Source of the DNA: Lingula anatina
Taxonomy: Eukaryota; Brachiopoda; Lingulata; Lingulida; Lingulidae
DNA length: 64,000 nt
Reading direction: 5' to 3'
NCBI RefSeq assembly: GCF_001039355.2
Contig: NW_019776002.1
Location: 686,414-750,413, forward strand
The notes under the pieces are model-generated. The model searched no databases and had not been told where the DNA came from. It saw only the letters and a list, made by a program, of their open reading frames with translations. The position numbers and the translations under genes were made by a program. The stretch's first letter is position 1; every line of letters starts with the position of its first letter. This document shows, piece by piece, positions 1 to 12,000 of the stretch.

Positions 1-638
1 TGTGGTTCATCTGCCTGATAGGGAAGGGGACTTTTGTACATGCCTTTACCTTTTATTCCACTTTGAATGGTATATTTTTGTATTTTGGAGGTATGGCTTA
101 TATTATACAAACCAGATTATGTGACATGAAAGCATGGGCGTATTAGAATAGCTGTTTAAAAGTTTGAAACCCTCCCTAATCATGCTTCTGATTATATCTA
201 TTATTTTCAACTATTATTAACTTAAATGCATATCACAAAGCATTTAACTGTAATCTATCCAGCAATAATAAATATTCTACATGATCAAATTGCCTCCATT
301 CTTTTGTCTGAAACAACTGCAAAATTATCAGAATATGGGTGTACTTGCTTACTTAAATCATGGGAATTGGTGTCCTGATGCCAAATATCGAAATATTTTT
401 TTTGTGTTTAATTTGTTGCAAAGAACAGGTAAACGTAATAGAATGTCACATTAAATTTATTCCAACATATTGGCATGATAACCTGTGACAATAACGGTAC
501 ATTTCTGATATTTCCTGACATACATATTGAAGTTTTTAATGGTCCTAGCTTTCACCTGTTTCAACAATCCTCCAGAACACCAGTCTACTGATGCGTACCA
601 ACACTTTCCTTTTAAACCCATTCCCCCCAAGTTTGGCA

Positions 639-3600
639 CTATAATGATTGCATTTTGGTTCTGGCCTTCAAATGGTAAAGATCCTGCTCTGTCATTAGGT
701 GGTAGTGGACAACTTTAGGGCGTGGCAGTTCCTGTGAGATCTCCAACTCCATCAGTCCTGACATCTCAATCAATGCTAGCTGACAGTTCTTGATACCCTA
801 CAAACAGTAAATGAAACTTGGATGACAATTTTCACAACAAAGAAAAGCAAGCCCTTTTTCATATACGTGGTACAGTTATCTGTAACTAAGGAGTTAATAC
901 TCCTTTTCTTACGAGCCACAAAGTATCAATCAAAATTAACATGTCGGGGGGCCTCAGTTTAAGGGATAGTGTAATAGCAAAACAACTTGTCAATCTCTCG
1001 AGCTGATGCCATATACAGAAAACGGTAGTATCACTTGATGTGAAAAGACCCAGAGTTCAACAACTATCAATATTTTCATGCATCTCTTACCATACCATTG
1101 GTTAATTTTGTAATCCAAGCTCAGAGCCTTGCTCATATAAAGTCAAGATCTGCTATACATTATGGTACAGTTCTGACGTGCTGTAGATCAACACCCACCT
1201 GTGATATTCTCTCCCTGACCACCTTGTCTTTCTTGTTGGCTTTCAATGCCTGAAAATAACAGGCAACAAAAGAGGTGAAAACTGTAAACATTGGCCATGT
1301 CTTTCCATGTGTCAATTTTTTTTTTTTTTGGGGGGGGGGATATTTGTGATTGAAAAAATATCTCTGCAATATTAAAATAGTGTCCCCTTACATATTGCCT
1401 CAAACACAGGGCATAAATAATATATCCACAGAGACTAAATATTTCGTGTTATTTACCTGAACTTCTGAGGCAGGAAATCCAATCAAGTTTGTCAACAACT
1501 GAAAATCAAAACAAAAATCTTACATTTCTAGAATTAAACAACACACTGCACAGGGCCTAAGAAGAATAAATATATATTTATAAAAAACAAAAAAAAAAAA
1601 AAAAACTTGAGCTTGTCTCAGTAAATGAATATTTTAACCTTCTCAATAGGATAACAATCCTGGCATCAAGACCAAGTATCTTTCACTGCAATAAATTCTT
1701 GGAAATAATGGTTGCTCTTGCTACTCCATCCTGCCAACTATCCGCCACTTTACCTGGTCTCCAAGATCCACATCTGTTGCTGCCGTTCCATCGTTTATCT
1801 TGGCACGTAATGTCCAGCCTGTTCCTGCATTGTGGTCAAGCTTGCCCAGTAGGGTGGAAATGAAAGCTTTCACTTTCACTTTCATGGGGCCTATATGATG
1901 TCCCTGAGCCTGCACTTTGGACAGGTAGGTATATGGTGGGGTGTCCAGCTTTACCTCACCTGGAGAGAGAGAGAACATCTTCATTAGACACACACACAAT
2001 CATCTATGACAAAGAGATTAATTTGTAAGATAATGGGAAAAACAGCACTGTCCATTAGCTGAAAATATCTGCCAATACTGGCAATTTAAAGGGGGTCCCA
2101 TTGGGGGGGGGGTTAGTGACAGTTCATGGGGAATAAAATCATTGATTCACAATTCACAGTTAATAAAACTTTGTTCATATCTCACTGATAATGTGAGTGG
2201 AAAATCCTGAAATTCACAAATCATCGGGTATAATGATTTCATTTCACGAAGGGCAGAGAATAAAATACCGCATTCATTAGTCATGGAAATAGGGCGCTTC
2301 ACAAATCGTGCAAAATAAAATAAAATAAATTGTGGCATTCGTGGTTAACAAAAATACCTGATGGAATCTTCATACATTGGGAAATGTGACAGTGATCAAC
2401 ATCCTTGTCTTGTTTAGTAACAAAAATCTTTTTTAACTGTCAACATAAACAGTAAGCTATATAAATAAGGTGGAAGATTTTTAAAATTATACAATGAAAC
2501 AAAAAGGCTTCCCGCTTAATGGTTAGCAGTTAAAATCCTGATCAATTCACCTGAACTCGGCTCCAATTTCCTCCTCTTTGCTTCTTTTTCATAAACTAAT
2601 CCAGACGGCACTTCAGAGAATGAAACTGAGGCTGCTTCTTCAAAATCATCATCATCATCAAAATCATCAGTAAGATCAACAAAGTCTTCAGTGTTTACAA
2701 TTGTTGACCTTTGGTCATCTTTGTTGCTGTTCGATTGACCACTGACTGCTGTGTGGGTCAGCTGGTTCAAGTCCCTGGGTTTCTGAAGGTATCTCTCACC
2801 CACGTATGCATCAGAAACAGAACTACTAGCTCCTCTTTCAATTACGTGTTTTGTTGATATTTCAGGTGATTTTATAGGTTTATGGGTCTGACCATTTACA
2901 CTAGTTGACTGTCCTAATGATGGACCAAAGCCACTGTCCTGCAGCCCTGACCTCGTATTTACACTAGTGGACTGTCCTAATGATGGACCAAAGCCACTGT
3001 CCTGCAGCCCTGACCTTGTATTTACACTAGTGGACTGTCCTAATGATGGACCAAAGCCACTGTCCTGCAGCCCTGACCTTGTATTTACAATAGTGGACCG
3101 ACCTAATGATGGACCAAAGCCACTGTCCTGCAGCCCTGACCTTGTATTTCTATTAACCACAGCAGAGTTCAGTCCAGGTTCCTCTCTTGTAACATGTGAG
3201 GCATACTGCAGTGTGCTAGGACCACTGCCATTGCCATCATCCTGTAGCCTGGGCTCAGTGTCCATTGGCATCCTGGCCAGCATATCTTCCTCATCCTCAT
3301 CCCACTGCTCAAAGGCGTCCAGCTGCTCAACATCCATGTGGTCCAGGAAGTCATCTTCATCCTGGTCCTCAAACTGAGACGCTGGCACACCGCTGGTCTG
3401 GCCTGATGGACGCTGTCCAGTTTGACCCATAGTTGATGTGTTGTTTTGGTCACTTGAGGCACCTATGGTCCTGGGGGGTGGCTGCTGCTGCTGTACAGGG
3501 GCTGGAGGCTGTGTGGTGGTGGAAGGAGTGACTACAGCCCCACCCTGGGGCCCCCAGCTACCACCCCCAGGGCCACCAGAAGACCCCCTCCCTGGCTGTG

Positions 3601-5214
3601 TGAGAGAACACCCTGGTATCCTACTGGGGTCTTTGTACATGCTGTGTTCCGTGGGGCGGATTTTACTGATGTCCACATTTCTGAAATTGTAAAGTATTTT
3701 TCTCTCTGATGTACATTTATGAAATGAGTGGAGAGGGATTTTATAACATTAATATCCAAATACAATTGATGCTTTTTTAGCAATAATCTAATCGCTTCTG
3801 TAACCAATACTGACTCCAAAATGTCACTTTACTCAGATAAAAAAAAAACACTGAATGAATGAAAATAAATGAATAAACTATCTGACAATAGTTCACTCAC
3901 AGCACCCTGGCCAGCAGCTGATGCTGTGCGTTCTGTTCCACCAAGGTATCCACCTCTCCCCCTAACACCTTCACGTTGCTGGCACTCAGCATGAGCACCC
4001 CCAAGCGGCAGGTGACAGGACCAGAGACCAGGAGTTTGGTGCCAGGACGCAGGTGCTCTGATAGCTGTGGAATAGGTTTGTACTCCATCCCTCTCACATC
4101 CTGGCTGCCATCTGTTAAACTTAACATCAGCATACGGCTGGGCTTAGGCTCCCACTGTGAAAACATATATCAATGTTAACCAATAGTAATGTGTACCAGT
4201 ATGTGTTAGAAACAGAATTATGAATTACAGGTGACTATATGAATATATGAGCACACCACCTCACATCATGACTGATATTTCTACATTTATGTAAAACAAA
4301 TCAATGAGTAAAATTGTGGCAAAAAGAGTTGAATATCTTAACTCAAAGATTTTTTTTAAAAACAGTATCATGCAACAAAAGTAAACATACAAAATTTCTT
4401 GGCTGGTCGTCAGTGTCCACTGCAGCATTGGCATTCTCTGTCCCGGTCACTCTCTGCAGCTGGGAGTAAAAAGAGCTTCCCACATTCAGCACAGAGTCAA
4501 CCTCAAATGAAATAGAAACAAAAATTAACATTTATTATTACTAACCAAATAAAATGAACTTTAAGTTTATCATAGCCATTATGACTTAGTATTACTACTG
4601 TATATGTCATAAAATTAAAAAAAAAAATCCAAGGTTAAATTCATATGTACACCATGGTCCTAAGCTGGCTATGTACCTGTAAGCAGTAGAAGCCATTCAG
4701 CTGTGTCTTCTGTGTTGAGATCACATTATTAGGCAGACATGTGGCCTCTATGTCTCTGAGGTCACTGACCAACCACTGCTCATAGACCAGGTCATTGACC
4801 TGACTCTGGGACAGAGAACCCTGCTGGATAGAACAAACATACAGTGAAAATATTATATACAAAGTTCTTAATATGCTGTAGAAAAATGTGTAAGTGGCAA
4901 CACGGAACAATAATTCGAAGTCAACTCATTTTAATTAAAGGTCAATTATGTATTGATAGGAAAAATCATGTGTTATTTATTTACATTTTTAAAACAAACA
5001 CAATGATCCTGAAATGAATACATTTTCGAAAACATTGAACAGTAGTGACAAGACTGATGTTCAAGCTAATCGTTATTGTAGTTTGTTGTACCTGTTGGTG
5101 TTCTTCATGGATCCAGTCTACACATGCTTGCAGCCAGTCATCAGGGGCAGATATATGAACTGACTGCTCTAAGAAGGCTTTGGCACCAGTTGCACTTCGA
5201 GACAACAGCGTCAT
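639..5214 (-). CDS. RMI1: RecQ-mediated genome instability protein 1 (RMI1), 9 exons, 740 aa
   Basis: RMI1 is the OB-fold scaffold of the BLM/TopIIIalpha/RMI (dissolvasome) complex, which resolves double Holliday junctions in the nucleus. Exons read on the minus strand: 5092-5214, 4677-4823, 4391-4501, 3901-4154, 2551-3680, 1754-1959, 1457-1498, 1199-1249, 639-797. All have GT-AG ends and compatible phases (2223 nt in total). The N-terminal helical region shows DDWLQACVDWI and VYEQWLVSDLRDIE. The OB1 fold follows (WEPKPSRMLMLSLTDG, VKVLGGEVDTL). A long acidic, low-complexity linker contains four 21-residue repeats. A C-terminal OB2-like domain begins near LDTPPYTYLS. The protein is longer than human RMI1 (625 aa), mainly because of the linker. 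The start MTLLSRSA is the only in-frame Met at the 5' exon. It is divergent from PDE10A. The family call is secure; the last three small exons rest on splice-phase fit and conservation. Confidence 0.93.
2898..3150 (-). repeat. 63-bp minisatellite coding four 21-aa repeats in the RMI1 linker
   Basis: Four head-to-tail copies of a 63-bp unit encode NTRSGLQDSGFGPSLGQSTSV-type repeats with only a few substitutions (for example Q/R and S/I near the end). The period is a multiple of three, so the reading frame is kept. The array lies in the disordered linker between the two OB folds. Confidence 0.9.
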
Positions 5215-5668
5215 AACAATGTCAGTTCAGCTACAAAGGTAGTTGTTACAAAAATGGATAATGAGCTATTGGTGTCAAATTTAGCCTCACAAAATAGTGC
5301 ATCCCTGAATAAAATGAAAACGCGTATATTTCTAATAAGGAAATATTGGCAACAAGAAACTCAGTGCAAGAGACCTAGCTTCCACATTCCCGCGGCACAA
5401 TGACCTTGACTTTGAACTGCGTGCTCAGCATTTTCTTCCGCAAAATATAGTCTATAAGAAAATTGGTCGTGACTTTTTAAACCGCCCTTAAACACCGGTG
5501 TTTCATACTATTTGCATTTTGCGAAGGAAATCTTATCGATTATTTACATAATTTTGGAATAATGATGAATGATGGTCGGGATTATAGACATATTTATTAA
5601 TGCGCGTTGAACGACACGGCGCTTGTTTCAAATGTCTCCTTCGGTTCAGTATTTATAATGATTTAAAA
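5215..5668. promoter_or_regulatory. Shared divergent promoter interval of RMI1 and PDE10A
   Basis: The two genes start 454 bp apart on opposite strands. The interval includes a locally GC-richer stretch near 5380-5510 and no further coding sequence, apart from a possible 23-codon N-terminal extension of PDE10A from an ATG at 5600. Bidirectional promoter function is inferred from the layout; no core element such as a TATA box was recognised. Confidence 0.5.
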
Positions 5669-5984
5669 ATGTCAGATCCAACAAAGCGAGGACCAAATAG
5701 AAGGTCTTTGCCTTTACCCGGGTATGATGCAGAGAAACTATGGAGGAAACATTGCGAAGAATTGAATTCAGCTGAGTCGGGTAAAATTGAATGAATGTCA
5801 CATAAAAACACGATCGTAACGCAACCCACATAAATAGCCGCAATGATTTCATTACAATAAATTATCTCTCGATAAATTTTTTGTCTCGTTTTGTAAGATA
5901 GAATCTAGGTGTAGAAGAGGGTTTAGAAAAATATCTCGGATAATAAACTGGCCTGTAGCCAGCAATTTCAAAGGCGTGGGGAGG

Positions 5985-6024
<40 letters not shown>

Positions 6025-9000
6025 GATCTAAACTGTTAGATATGAAAGACAGAAACTTGACATTTTTATAAAGCATGATATTTAGATGAATCTGGGGTAA
6101 ACAGACTGTAGTACTATGAGGTTGATGTTTTACAATGGATTTATCTATGTAGATTTCCATGCTAAATTGCAAATAGAACAGCCTAGCTTGTATCATATAG
6201 CCTTATTATTTGTGATGTGGCCTGTTGGTGATTTGGTTGACCCCTATTTTTTGTTACAGTAGCTCATCTCACTCCTTGCAGTGTCCGGGATTATTTAATA
6301 CTGCACCCAGAATTGCTGGATGAGTTTGTAAAGGAAAAGGTGACAGCAGATACCATTCAGAAATGGAGAGATGGCAAAGAATTACAGGATAATTGTTATG
6401 GTGAAAATGCTACTTCAACATCTTAATAAAGATGTATACAAAGTCATTTTTTTGTCACAAAAACCAACCAAATGCCAGCATATAGTTTCAAGTAGTATAA
6501 ATAAGAGAAATACCAAAAGGCATTGTTTAATTTTACCCGAAAATGATGTTTGAACGGATTTTTCTGCTGGCATTCTAAGCTGTATGTCAATGGGGCAGGA
6601 AAGTAGGTCTTGAAAGTATGTTAAATTTACAACCAAAGATTTAAAGGAGCAGTCTAAAGGTCTTTTATGGCATCGAGTGATCTATTCAATTTATCCCTTG
6701 GCATGTCGAATTTATTTGAGTCATATAAGAAACTAGTAAAAGTGGTTTACATGTGTTACTGGGAATCCACGCTCCACCGATGCTCAGATCTTATGTACCT
6801 TTAAATTTTTTGTCTAAAGTAATGTCTAGAATTCAAATTGTCAAAAGTGTAGATAAAATTTACAGGAATTGCTACTTCATTTCCATCAATTTGGTCATGT
6901 TTTCAAATGAATTAACATTTTATTTTTAGCATTTTGCAGCCAGCAAGGGCAGAAGTCTAAGTGCACTGTGAGTTACCATGGACAGAATTTTGATTAATTG
7001 TTTAAAAGTATCTCAGTTTTCTTTTAGATATTTTAATAAGTAACATTTGCTGCATTCACACCTGTGAGTGTTTTCAATTGAAACCTCTTTTATCTCTTGA
7101 TTCCTAACTTTTATCTCATTTCATGTATGTGGCAATGAAGTAGTAATTTATTGTAGTAAACTTTTCTTTCAGTATGCAGACAGTGATATAAGCGCCATTC
7201 AGAGGACACTGGCAGAGAGCACTGACAAGGACGACCAGTTGTTTTCTAAATTATATGAGCTGGGATGTGTAATGAGAACAGGTAGGATGTGTTATGTGAA
7301 CAGGTAGGTAGTTACTGAAGTATGTAGCTGACAGGCAGACCAGGCCTGCAGAAACATTCAGCAGAAAGGAACAAATTAAAATATGAAACTTTTCTTGTGA
7401 CTAAACAAATCTGTTTCCTGGCTGATAGAAATTAAGATGAACATTAAATGGATGTAGATATAGAAATTGATTGGGGGGAGATTCATAGATCACAAAAGTA
7501 CACATTTTGGTGTAAAAATTTGAAATGGAAAAGTAACCATAAGCAAATGATTATTATCTGATTAATAAGGCGCCATGTTTCATCTTCCAGCTTTGGCAGC
7601 AGACAGTTATACCATGTATATTTTGGGGGAACATGGAAATGTGAGGAAACATTGATTATTATTGCTTTCTTTACAATAATAATAATAATAATACTAATAA
7701 ATAATAATAATAATTATGATAATAATAATATTTATTATACAATATAATTTTTACTCAATTTTTCTCTTGTATAACTGAAGATATTGACAAAGTTGAGTCT
7801 AGTTTGGTAATTTATAGTTTTTTTTTTCTTTCTTTTTTTGGGTGTGTGTGTCAAAACATTTCTCTTAGTTATGTAAAGTTGAAAAGTATGTCATTATTAA
7901 TGGTACCATTAAGATTTAAACCATTAAAGGTTTGTATTTCTCTATTTGCTTTAGGAGTTGTGTGTATATACATACAGTCCCACAGAGTCAAGGTAAGGGT
8001 ATCATTGTGCTGTTTTTTCGTCGACTAAAAGTAAAATGAAACATTTAATTTTTTTCAGAAAAGCATTGGCTGCGTATATTTGCACAGTTCCAAATATTTT
8101 AACGTGAACACTGCTGACTGATACTTACTGACACATGAGACCATAAGAACTTTCCATGTGCTTGTTTCTGCATATTCCTCTTTCTCTGCCTCACCTTTCT
8201 CTCCTTCACTTCCTTCTTCCTGCTTCTGTCTATAGAAAATACAGCCCAGGTGTGTTACTGAAAGAGGGCACCACATTAGCTAGCCATGTTGCCTTATCAA
8301 AGCAGCCTCTTTTGTGCACTGATATCTCCCAGGTATTCATGCAGCAAATCCAATTCTATACTAATAACCAAATATAGTATCATGCCTTGTTCTCTGTTGA
8401 ATTGTACTGAATTGTTACTGAATTATATCTTTTAGGTAATATCAGGGATGTTTGGGTGACTGTTTTGTGGCAGTACCTGTGAAATGTGTGGAGGTCAGTT
8501 TACTATAGTATACAATGTTTCCATGTTCTTTATGTTACTTCCAGGATGACCGTTTCCCTCAGGGTCTTGGTAGTGACCTCAGTGACACCCGCAGTGCCAT
8601 GTGTGTCCCCATCATGGCAGGAGGGGACTTGTTAGGTAATAAACAGGGGCAGATCCACGGCTATTTTCTGACAATCTTCTAAATTATCTTTGTTGATCCA
8701 TCCTCCATTTTTGACCATCTTCGAAAAGAAAAAAATTTGATACCCATCAATGTAAACTTGAAAATCTGACCATCTTCCGAAAGACCCTCAGTCTGCCCCT
8801 GATATAGACATATATATATACATGCAGGCCTGTGGGCAGGATTGAGGGACTGTAAAGAAATGCAATTTTAGTGGGAAAATGCCTGCTTTAGATCATGTCA
8901 TCTATATTTTATATGACACTTCTCAGGTTGGGTTAACCATGGGGTTAAAAATCCGCATGTTCTAAAAGAGTGTTGCTTACAGGCCTAGGCCTGTATATGG

Positions 9001-12000
9001 AACTGGCATAAAGATCCCCACATCAAAAATTTTAATTACAAGACATCCTCTGTCATAATTTTGTAAATTAACATCATTTTGTGTATTTGCAATATCATGT
9101 TTTTTTTTCATACCGTATTTTAACAATTAAAAAGAACTCAAAAATTATGTAAGATGTCACACAGTGACGTTTCATTTTATGTTATCTTGGATGAATTCCA
9201 TTGGAAAAATACTGAATTTAGTTTTTTTTATGATAATTTTAGGTGTGTATGAGTATTCCAAAAAGTGGGACAAACCAGGATTTACTGAAGCTGACATGAG
9301 GGTAAGAAGTAACATAATGCTTTTGTAAGTACTTTGAAATTAACAATATTTATGTATATGAAAGTAATGTATAAATAATAATATAATCTAGAAGTAAAGA
9401 AATCATAAGAAGAAGAAATCATTATGTTCACTTACAGTTTAGGGAGTCCATTGTCGCTTTAAGTGTCAGAGTTACTGCAGGAATTGGAATTTGTGGTGCC
9501 GAAATAGCTAAAAGGATTATATTTGTATTTTAATTATATTTTTATCTGGTTATAATATGTCTCAATGTAGACTTTGAAATATTTTTTAAAGGAGTATGCA
9601 ACAGCATTTTGTTTGTTTTCAGGTGGTGGTAGCTAATGTGAGCTGGACTGGACTTGCTGTTAGCCAGTCTAAGGTGAGGCAATAGTGAAAAGACACATTA
9701 AATAGCATGGGTCCCTGTATGAATTATATTTGTTTCCATACAATCATTTAAGTGTTAACAATCTGATACATCTTACAAAAGTAACTCTGTATATCTTTAA
9801 CTATTATTTGACTTCAGAATTTCCAGACCCTGTGTAAGCAGTCCCAGTTTAATGACTTCCTCCTACAAGTATCAAAGTGAGTGATCACAGTTGTAGTCTA
9901 TATAGTCACGACAACTCTCTAGTTTTAACTCTCTAGTTTAAACTCCAATATGTATTATGACTCTGTACAATCTTAAACTAGGCTTAGTTTTTAACACTGC
10001 AGCTCATGCAAACATGAAGATGTATTTTGATTTTTATTACCATTTCTTCCAGAGTGATGTTTGATGAAGTCACTACTATAAAGCAGTTGATAGGCACTAT
10101 CATGGTAAGTGTCATCCTCAACTGGAGACAAAGGCCGTCTGTGGCATTATACTTGTATGCACAGAAAAATCATCAGAAAAATTTAGTGAAATTTTTGTTT
10201 ACTTTTTCCTTATTAACTTATTTGTTTATGAATTATTTAATGTTGTCTGTATTCCAGTCCTATGCTAAGGTTCTGGTCAATGCAGATCGGTGTGCAATGT
10301 TCCTGGTGTCAGAATCTGGCACAGAGATGACTGCTGAGCTGTTTGATGAAGGGAAAAAAGTCAATGGGAAATCTGTGTTCACTGAGAAACAAGATATCAG
10401 GTAGCCAGTTCTGTACTTAAAAGGTGTTTTTACTTATTTTTTCTTGATGGTATTTTGGCCATTTGTTTTTTCATTGTTACTGCTCATGCAAATTTGATAT
10501 TTTTGAGAAGTATCTTTGTCGCCTACTTTTAAACTGAAGATAATTGACAGGGTGTTGTGTATTGAAGAATAGTGAAGTTCTGAAATCAGTTTGGCTGAAT
10601 TTTTATGCCTGTATAAACTTATGATTATATTAATGAAATGGTTACAAATTCAGATTCAGTACAAGTAAAGGTATAGCAGGTCATGTAGCGAGAACAGGGG
10701 AGGTGGTTAACATAGCTGATGTGTACGCTGACCCAAGGTTTAACAGGTATTAACACATTAAGGGTAGGGGTGGAGGGTTGCAAAATCAGTAACAACAGCA
10801 CTGGAATAGACACATGACACACATCACATGACACATACATTCAATCACAAAACTTTATGGATTGATTCATGGATGTATCTTAGATGTATGTATTTAGGTT
10901 AATTGCATGAGATGAAATAATACAAATTATAGTTAAATTACATCATGACAATCTCGCTGTGTTTTAAATCTAAATGTCTTTGTAGGAATTTAACAGAAAA
11001 AAAGCATTACATGTCTGTGGACAAGAATGATAGTTCAATTTGCATTGTGAATTAATTCCAGAGAAATAGACCGCCAGACAGGCTACACCACACACAACAT
11101 GTTGGCCATGCCTATCATCAGTAAGGGGGCGGTCATTGGGGTGGTACAGATGGTCAACAAGAGGAATGGACCCAGGTTTAGTTCTGCTGGTGAGGCAGAA
11201 TACTGCATGACAAATAGCAGCATGGAATTTTAGAAATTTGAATTTGAAACATAAATGGGTATTTGAATGAGTTGTGATAATATATCATTGGAAAGAAAAA
11301 AGGGGTTTTGTTTCATTTTATATTGATTTGGTTTTAGATAGATTAGTTAAGGCTTCATTGTGCCTAGTAACTTTTGTAGGAATTTTATGATATTGCTTGC
11401 TCTGATAAATTGTTTTCTGATAATTATTTCAGATGAATCTGCTTTTAAGACATTTGCAGTTTATTGTGCCCTAGCTCTTCACATTTCAAAGGTATGCAAT
11501 AGAACACGCCGTGATATGTGAAAAAAAAACATGTCCCTTAAAGTTAGAAAACCCTGTCTTGCTTAGTTTTTTATCAGAATGATTAATACACTGCTGCAAA
11601 TAAGTTGGAAAAAACTCAGTGAATTGAATGAAGAATTGTCTGACACACAGTACTTTGGAAGTTGATTGATGTGCTGTCCTTCTCTAATTGTGTTAGTTGT
11701 GAAGGAATGTGTTGGTTGTGATTGAATGTGTTAGTTACATTGTTGTTGTATTAGTTTTGAAGCAATGCAGTTATTACATTGGACTAGTATTAGATACGGT
11801 GGAATATGTTGGTTGTATATGATCGTGTTTGTTGCAGCCTGATAGTGATAGTTTTGAAGGAATGAGGTAATAACATTTCACTTACAAGTGCAAGTTGTGA
11901 TGGAACATGCATTATGATTGTGCTAGTTGAGATGGGATGTGTTAGTTGAGAAGTGATTGTTCAAAAGTGTGATTTGTGTTTTAGGCCTACAGGGACATGC

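Noticed and set aside
1-638. Possible additional exon downstream of RMI1
   Set aside because: The RMI1 stop is at 639-641 and no coding signature is visible before it; treated as 3' UTR and flank.
2967-3377. 136-aa plus-strand ORF with repeats
   Set aside because: It is the antisense shadow of the RMI1 linker minisatellite.
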